Shown here in pieces: positions 57,631 to 64,000 of a stretch of 64,000 nucleotides of DNA (positions are counted from its first letter, which is position 1; each line of letters begins with the position of its first letter). This DNA is from Vitrella brassicaformis. Lineage: Eukaryota > Sar > Vitrellaceae. The stretch is from contig CDMY01000859.1 of assembly GCA_001179505.1 (NCBI GenBank), positions 37,867-101,866 of the forward strand, given 5' to 3'. The position numbers and the translations under genes are program-made. The notes under the pieces were generated by a model. That model had not been told where the DNA came from and made no database searches. It saw only the letters and a list, made by a program, of their open reading frames with translations.

Positions 57631-58069
57631 CTGACTGATTTATACGTGTGACGAAAGGGGGGCGGCCAGGCAGGCTGTGTGGGTGTATGCTGTCGGTGTC
57701 CTTGGGTCAGATTGATTTTTGGACGAATGAATAGATGGGCCATGTGATGTGCCTTGTTGATTAAGCAAGTGGACGTGCGTGTAGATCCAGTTGAATCTCA
57801 ATGCATGTTATGTTGACCCCCCAGCGTTTGTGTGTTGGCCATCTATGCACAAGCCGACGTATCGACCCGTCCGCCACACGCACCGTACACCCATCCCACT
57901 CAGCTACTGATCCTCTCGGGCATGTGCTGTGCCAGCCATCTGCCACGCGGCCACACCCGCCACCACCTGCGACACAGACGACGTCAGACGCACACAGGTC
58001 GTTATGAGAGGCATGCACTTCCCTCTACCATCCCATATACCATGCCAGCCTCACCAGAATCATGGTTGC
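57631..58069. other. Convergent intergenic spacer
   Basis: About 440 bases between the SLC4 stop and the stop of the minus-strand gene at 58070. No gene seen. Confidence 0.55.
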
Positions 58070-59887
58070 TCACGGCGTCTGGCCATCGAGCAGGACAGGT
58101 GCGACGGGGCCCAGTGGCCGCCGAGCCAGACTGATCACACGCGGATACCTGGTCGTCCATGGGTCGCCGGGAGTGCCCACTGACTGCTCGTAAGTCGCAA
58201 GAGTGACCCTCACTGCCAACACCACACGCACACGTAAAGAATGGGTATGTTGGCTTGGCCCCTGGCTGCTAGCTACTCACCAGTTTGAAGGTCGTCAGGG
58301 TTGACGGGGACTTTGAAGGTCAGCCATGCGATGAAGGGGTCGTCGAAGGACATCAGGAGATGGTTGATATGAGAATGCCGCCCATCTTCCCGTTCCCGCG
58401 CCATGGCGGCTGTGCACCCCTCCAGCAGCGTGTGGGGTGATCCCGTCAACATCTTGTCGAGATAACCGCCTCCCGCGCTACTGAACGCGCAAACGCGCAC
58501 ACACGCACACATACATACAGACTGAACCCCCCGCATGTACGTGTACCGGTTGATTTCCGCGGACGAGCTGGCTGGCGGGGGGCCAGTGAAGCGCACGAAG
58601 TGGAGAAGTATGGTGATGATGAAGCCGCTCGTCGATCCATCGATGAGCCCTAGGTCTGGCACCCATTCGCCCGCCTCGTGGTCGTATTTGAAGCTCGCCA
58701 GGACGGGCGGGTCGTCGGGCTTGGCGTGCTGCTGGAAGGGGTGCTGCTGCAGGTGATGCACGAAGGTGCGAGGGAGGCGCGGGTTGAGTGTCATGGCGAA
58801 CTCGGGCTCGTCTCGGATGGCTCGGATCTCGTTGGTAGTGGGATGGTAGAAGAGCTCAAACGTGCCGGCATGCTGGCCATCAGCACGGCGAAAAACTACG
58901 TGCCGCCCGACAATCATCCACTGGGCCGGCACTCGGGGCAGCGCTAAGTATGCCTACACACACACACACACACATACACACACACATACACACACACTGA
59001 GCAGATCAGACCGTTTCGTCCATCCTGTGTGTCTGCGCTGACCCTCTTCGTGTCGTGCTTCTGCAGATCTACAGCTTCGATGGTGATTGGGAGCTGGCAG
59101 TAGCCACACTGCCTCGCCCCCTTGAGCCCCTTGCGCACCTCGTCCCACCGGCCGCCCTCCTCCATCAGCCACACAGCCGTCATCACACCATCGTTGTCCA
59201 GCTGGGGAGCGAATCGCACCACGCCCGTCAGACCCGCCTTGTCGATGGCGTCGGTCAGTCGGCTTCGGAAGGCCTGACGGATGTGATCTCTCATCAGCCG
59301 CGCCGTGGTCTTGAGGCGGCCGACGACCGTCACGTCTGCGGATCCCTGCAGGTGGCACATGGCGTCAGGCGAGAGGTCCACCAACTGGGCCTGAGAGAAG
59401 GACACCCGTCCATCGCGATGACTGAATGCATTGATGCCATTGTGTGGTGCACTGACCGATGCGTCGGTGCGTGGCTGTGGGAAGGTGGCCGACTTGACGA
59501 GGGCCTTGAGTGTGGCTCTCAACTTGGCAAACCGTTGCGATGCCGCTATCATGTGAACCAAACAATCCTGCATGACGCATACACAGACAGACAGACAGAC
59601 GGCGGCAGTGAGTGTGTCGTGCATCCAGGTGCAGATGCTGCAGCCTGCCTCCATCCATTCATACTTGCGAGGAGAGGTCCGATGGGTCCAGCGCCGACAA
59701 CCGGTACATCAGGCAGCTGACCTGCACGATAGATCAACACAGGACAGGCCAAGAAGGAAAGGTGCGTGTACAGTAGTGTACAGTAACTCCCATCGTGCGA
59801 TACGCGTCACTGAGAGACGTTTTGGAGTACCTCAGAGTGCATGTGTTCTAGATTAGCCATCACGGTGGCCGCCTGGACCGCAGCCAT
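58070..59887 (-). CDS. Uncharacterised 440-aa protein, seven exons
   Basis: Exons 59887-59831, 59721-59665, 59567-59457, 59390-59043, 58953-58547, 58480-58281 and 58212-58070 close in phase to 440 residues. The N-terminus is helical (MAAVQAATVMANLEHMHSEV). The middle holds ADVTVVGRLKTTARLMRDHI and DNDGVMTAVWLMEEGGRWDE. A later segment has ELFYHPTTNEIRAIRDEPEF and FVHHLQQHPFQQHAKPDD. The C-terminal exon after DDLQT reads VRVTLATYEQSVGTPGDPWT. No known domain was recognised. The start codon overlaps the first ATG of the opposite strand at a CCATGG palindrome (59884-59889). Confidence 0.75.
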
Positions 59888-59929
59888 GGCGCCTTTTGAC
59901 TTCGAAGGCCCCGCACTTCAGGCTTGCAA

Positions 59930-61612
59930 ATGGCTCGGCCCCCCCAGTCTCAAAGACGGAGTCTCAGCACAAGATCTCTCCTTCCAGACCTCTGGGCGTC
60001 GATAATGCATCAGAATCACACGACATCGGCAGAGCCCCGCCCAAGTACAGGCCCATCGGCTTCAGCTCACCAGCCCTCAGCGGCACTCGTTGAGGAACTG
60101 GAGCAGGCCAAGAGGGAGCTCGTCCAGCGAGATTTTGCCCTTCAGAGCATCACCAGAAGCCTGCAGAACGTGTCGAGGTTGGCACAGGATGATCGGCAGG
60201 AGGTGGTCCGGCTGAGACAGGTCCTCAACTCCGAGGGAGGGAGAGGAAACAGCAGCCGCCCGGCCCGGCAGCTGCCCGCCGTCTCTAAGTCTGCCGACGG
60301 GACCAGCACGTCGCCTTCGAGCGACAAAGACCGCGACAACAAGCCTGCCAGGGCGCACAAGTACCACGATGCAGCGGTCGACGACTTCCATCTGACGCCT
60401 CCCCTCAACCACACCCTCTCCGCCAGTCTCTCCGATCTGTTGCTGCGGGGCATGCCGTCGAAAGCCAAGAAGGAAGAGCCCACTCGGCCACACGTTAGCC
60501 TCGAGAGCCGGATCAAATCGTCACACATCTACCGGCAATTGGAGGCCCAAAATCAGAAGTTGACTGAGCACCTGCGAGAGAGCGAGGAGCAGAGGAAGGG
60601 GCTTGAAGCGGAGCTTGCTGCCGTCAGGGCACGGTGCAGCACGGCAAAAAAGAGGGCGACCAAGGTGATCGCGGAGAGGGACAGGCTCCATCAGATGTGG
60701 AACACACAGAAGGAGTGGGCAGAGAGGCTGGAACAGGGCAGGGAAAAGCTTGAGCAGGGCAAAAGAGACCTTGAGAGACAGCTGAAGCAGCACATCGAGG
60801 TGAGAAGGCGGCGTACACAAAGAGAAGGCAAAAAGCAATGGCTGCACTGTCCATATGCTGGACTGCAGCGCTATAGTGCATGCGAGAAAGCCGCAGACGA
60901 AACTGCCGCACAGTTGGCGGACGAGAGACATGCGATTATTAGAAAAGACATGCTCTACGAAGACATTCTTGCCACTGCAACACGAAAGGTATAAAGGAGG
61001 TCTAGATATGCTGTCCTGACGTGGACACTTATTAGCTTTTCTTGCTTGCAGATTGAGCGACTGGAGGCCGACCTCACCGCAGCGACGGAGGAGACACGAC
61101 GAGAATCTGCAATGCGATCCACCATCGAAAGGCACTCCAAACGCGAGATTGACACATGGGACGCCAAATGCAGCCAGCTGCAGACTACATGTGATGAGCT
61201 TCAAAGGGCTTTGGAGTCCTTGGCAGCCGAGAAAGTACCTTGCCGATCCTCAGAGGCCCAGACGATAGACACGATAGACACCTTGGCTGGCGACGCTGAG
61301 CCTGCCCTCCCCCCTCCAGTTTCTATTGCTGACGGATCCACACAGACCGAGATTAGGGAGCTGTCAGCAGTCCGCTGCCTCGATTCTTTCTTCCAGTGCC
61401 CACAGTGCAGCGGCCCGCTCGACCGTCCCGTCACCTACCTGCCGTGTGGCTGCAGCATTTGTGAGGGCTGCTTTGTTAAGGGATTAGAGCGAAAGCAGGG
61501 CAACATGAGCGACATGGTGTGTGAGGTGTGCTGCGGGACGGTGTATCGGGCTTTCGAGAATCCGCCGTTGCAAAGGCTGCAGAAGGAGTGGAAAGAGAGC
61601 TCTGCGCCATAG
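59930..61612 (+). CDS. Coiled-coil protein with C-terminal RING-like zinc finger
   Basis: Exons 59930(?)-60799, 60869-60988 and 61052-61612 join in phase 0 to 516 residues. Residues 45-80 and 190-420 are coiled coil (ALVEELEQAKRELVQRDFAL; LEQGREKLEQGKRDLERQLK; IERLEADLTAATEETRRESA). The last 80 residues form a cross-brace finger: FQCPQCSGPLDRPVTYLPCG, CSICEGC, then MVCEVCCG. The usual RING His is replaced by Cys (PCGCSIC). The layout of long coiled coil plus terminal RING recalls BRE1-type or TRAF-type E3 ligases. Ubiquitin ligase activity is inferred. The start is uncertain: an alternative ATG at 59886 is out of frame, and other ATGs lie at 60007 and beyond. Confidence 0.75.
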
Positions 61613-62732
61613 CAGTGACTAACTGTGCTGGGCCCGGGCATCTGTGACTGTGTCTGTGCGTTTGACTGTGTTGAACTGTGAGAACCACAGCCACGATGGA
61701 TTCAGAAAGGTCCAATCCGTCTCTCATAGTCGATGGCTCGAGTCATACACGCAAACACCACCACACATGTCTCTGCTGTGCATGCTCCAAGGAAGATGGG
61801 ACTCGGAAATATAAAATGTAGACTGCAATTGCTTTCTCTCTGCCTTCCTAGCTCCCTCCCTCCTTCCCTTCCTCCAATCCATCCATCCATCCATCCATCC
61901 ATCCATCCAGCCAGCCAGCCAGCCAGCCATCCAGGCACGCAGCCAGCCAGCCAGCCAGCCAGCCAGCTAGGCAAGCACCACCAATGCACCACCAATGCAC
62001 TAGGTCTACTGGTCCGCCCACCAACGCATTCATACCATTCGCAGTCAGTCGCATGCACACAGCCACGTTTATCCATCCATCAATCCATCCATGCAGGCAG
62101 GCAGGCAGGCAGCCAGCCAGAAAGACAGCCAGGCGGACGGACAGACAGGGTAGCGACTGCATGGCAGCCAGACACCCAGCCAGCCACAGAGAAGAGGGTC
62201 ATCACACGCAGCAGACAGGCAGGAAAGCCAGGGGGAAGCAGACAGCCACGGTCGTTGAGGGAAAGAGAAGGCACACGGACACACACACGTACGCACAGGG
62301 TGCCGTGCCAATTGATGCTCTTGAAAGGAGGTTGCCTGTTTCTCTCTCTGTGTGTGTTTGTTTGTGTGCCTGCCTTTCGGCTCTCTGTCTCTCTTTCCGC
62401 CATGCACTAATGGGGCTATCGGCTACCACACGAGAATTGGCCAGCCAGGCATCATCCGGTGCAAAGTGACACGGGCCAGAATGGACTACCATATGCCCGT
62501 GTGTGTATACTCGACAACACATTGCCCGCTGCAGGGCTCGTCAACATCTTGCTAGTCACGTGAGTATCCTGAACGAGAACCGTCACACAAGCGGCCATAT
62601 ATCGGATGGGCTGACCTTGCTAGGTGGTGTGGCTTTGGGTTTGTCCTTGTACTTGTCAACCTCCTCTCTCTCTCTCTCTCTCTCTCTCCCTCTCACTCAA
62701 TATTGGTCCCCGGCCCTTCTGTCCCTCTGCAA
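61613..62732. other. Intergenic, repeat-rich
   Basis: Tetranucleotide and CT microsatellites (62661-62690). No coding region was supported on either strand. Confidence 0.55.
61877..61966. repeat. ATCC and AGCC tetranucleotide microsatellites
   Basis: About eight ATCC units run directly into AGCC units, followed by a second AGCC block. The surrounding 61.7-62.6 kb is otherwise free of supported genes. Confidence 0.9.
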
Positions 62733-63903
62733 CTAAGACTCCTCCTCTGTGCCCCCCTCCTCCTCTGTCCCATCCTCTCCCTCCGCACCGCCGTCTGTGC
62801 TGTTGGGCTTGCGGGGTGCGGCGTGGCCGGCGGTCGGTGTCCCACAGACGTGTCGAGGCTCGGGTAGAATCTGGAGCCGGGTTCTTGGGTGCCGATCTTG
62901 CCGATCCCCTGGTAGCTTTGGTCTTATTTGGGAGGGGGCTTCCGATCTTGCCGATCCCCTGGTAGCTTTGGTCTTATTTGGGAGGGGGCTTCTCGAATCC
63001 GTCGTTCTGGACGACACGCACATATTCATTCATTTATATGGATGGATGGATGAATGGCTGTCTCTTCGCGTACCCAGACGGACTTCTGGTCGTTTCGGGG
63101 GAAGTTGGGCACGTTCTGGGTGAGTTTGCGGAACCACCGCCCGCCGCCGCCTTGCGCTTCGCCATGGCGGCTGCCAACCAACAGCAAACACACACAGCAG
63201 GTGTGACGCAAGAAAATTTGTGTGTGAGTGCTTGTTTGATCGTGCGTACGAGTTGGCTTGGTGAATTTGGACGTCGAAGTCGAAGTCGAGCCCGAGCCGC
63301 CCGCGAGCAGCGCCTGGGCGAGCTGAGAAAAGACACAAGCACAGAGGCAGACACGTGTGGGAGACGATGTATGTCGATTCATCTCATGGATGGTGGAGTC
63401 GTCTTGGGCGACACAGCCAACACCGACTGCGGCGCATCACCACTAGCACCTGCAAAGATATACGAGACTCACACGACAAACCAGCAGACACAGTGTGTGT
63501 TGTATTCATTCTTGTGTGTGTGGGGCATGTGTGTGTGTGTGTGTGTCCGTACTCGACAACGGCATCACGTCTCCGAGCTTTGAGACCGACACGGGCAGCT
63601 TGGACGACGGGCTCGAACTGGCACCAGCAGAACCACCAACACACACCTGACACACAGCACACAACACAGCACAGCACCAGAGACAGATGGATGTGTACAC
63701 GCAACCAGAAAGGACCCCGGAGATCCGTGTGCTGTGTTGTGTCTTGTCTTGTGTGTGGCGTACTGTACCTGGCTGGCAGACGGTCCCTGCAACACGGGCA
63801 TCTTGGACACCGGGGCGGCCCCAGCGACTCCAACACCAACATCAACACCCTTAGACATGGCCGCACCCATTGCAGCCTGACCCACACGGCCCGACACACC
63901 CAT
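62733..63903 (-). CDS. Small low-complexity gene, two possible reading frames
   Basis: Minus-strand exons 63903-63769, 63646-63553, 63449-63424, 63322-63250, 63170-63074 and 63006-62733 close in phase to 232 residues. The start is MGVSGRVGQAAMGAAMSKGV (an N-myristoylation-like MG) and the end is acidic (EEEGGTEEES). If the 26-base exon 63449-63424 is skipped, the phase also closes in another frame: RPGAARGRLGLDFDFDVQIH, then RWFRKLTQNVPNFPRNDQKS, ending NDGFEKPPPK. In exon 63170-63074 the second frame has clearly higher G/C third positions, as expected for real coding sequence here. I cannot decide which is the main product. No family was recognised. Confidence 0.55.
62892..62991. repeat. Perfect 50-bp tandem duplication inside coding sequence
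   Basis: Two identical units of period 50 beginning CCGATCTTGCCGATCCCCTG. The period is not a multiple of three, so the second unit is read in a different frame from the first. The perfect identity suggests a very recent event or an assembly artefact. Confidence 0.9.
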
Positions 63904-64000
63904 TGCGACACACAACAGCACTGCCGGCAATTACGTGTGTGTGCGCACTACCTGGAGATTTTTGGTATCGTGTACCTTGAGCTGAGTGCCACCACCCACA

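Overview
This window is nuclear DNA of an intron-rich, GC-rich protist. Genes are split into many short exons by introns of roughly 60-110 bases. Donors are mostly GT, acceptors end in TGTGTGCAG or TTTCAG-type strings, and third codon positions are strongly G/C biased. Intergenic and intronic DNA is full of CA/GT, GACA, GGCA and CATC microsatellites. An intraflagellar transport gene (IFT52), a probable plastid-targeted bicarbonate transporter, complex-alga style leader peptides and lineage-specific kinase-like and TLDc families fit a chromerid-type alveolate such as Vitrella. The organism assignment is an inference from style and content.

Layout. 0-10.7 kb: ordinary genes: an uncharacterised 700-aa protein (-), a 132-aa coiled-coil protein (+), IFT52 (-, 16 exons traced), and a CaMKK/LKB1-like kinase (+). 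11.3-20 kb: a large multi-exon locus ending in a TLDc domain (+, with two reading-frame breaks), a hydrophobic membrane protein (-), and kinase-like paralogue 1 (+). 20.2-30 kb: ESF1 rRNA-processing factor (+), a dynamin-like large GTPase (-), and a TBC-domain RabGAP (+). 30-37.6 kb: gene-poor, built of degenerate tandem and dispersed repeats, ending at a 300-base assembly gap flanked by poly-C. 38-52.7 kb: a duplication-rich block on the minus strand with kinase-like paralogues 2, 3 and 4, a second copy of the TLDc-locus front half, two truncated copies of the ESF1 5' end or promoter, an RG-rich protein, and two long near-perfect foldback inverted repeats. 53-64 kb: a cytochrome P450 (-), an SLC4-type anion/bicarbonate transporter (+), an uncharacterised 440-aa protein (-), a coiled-coil RING-like protein (+), and a small low-complexity gene (-) carrying a fresh 50-bp tandem duplication.

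The most unusual content is the block of co-duplicated segments: a divergent kinase family, the TLDc-locus family, and the ESF1 promoter carried next to kinase-like genes. Several members have single reading-frame lesions. Exon boundaries given were traced by hand from splice sites and phase continuity. Where phase closes across all exons I say so; where it does not, the model is marked as uncertain.
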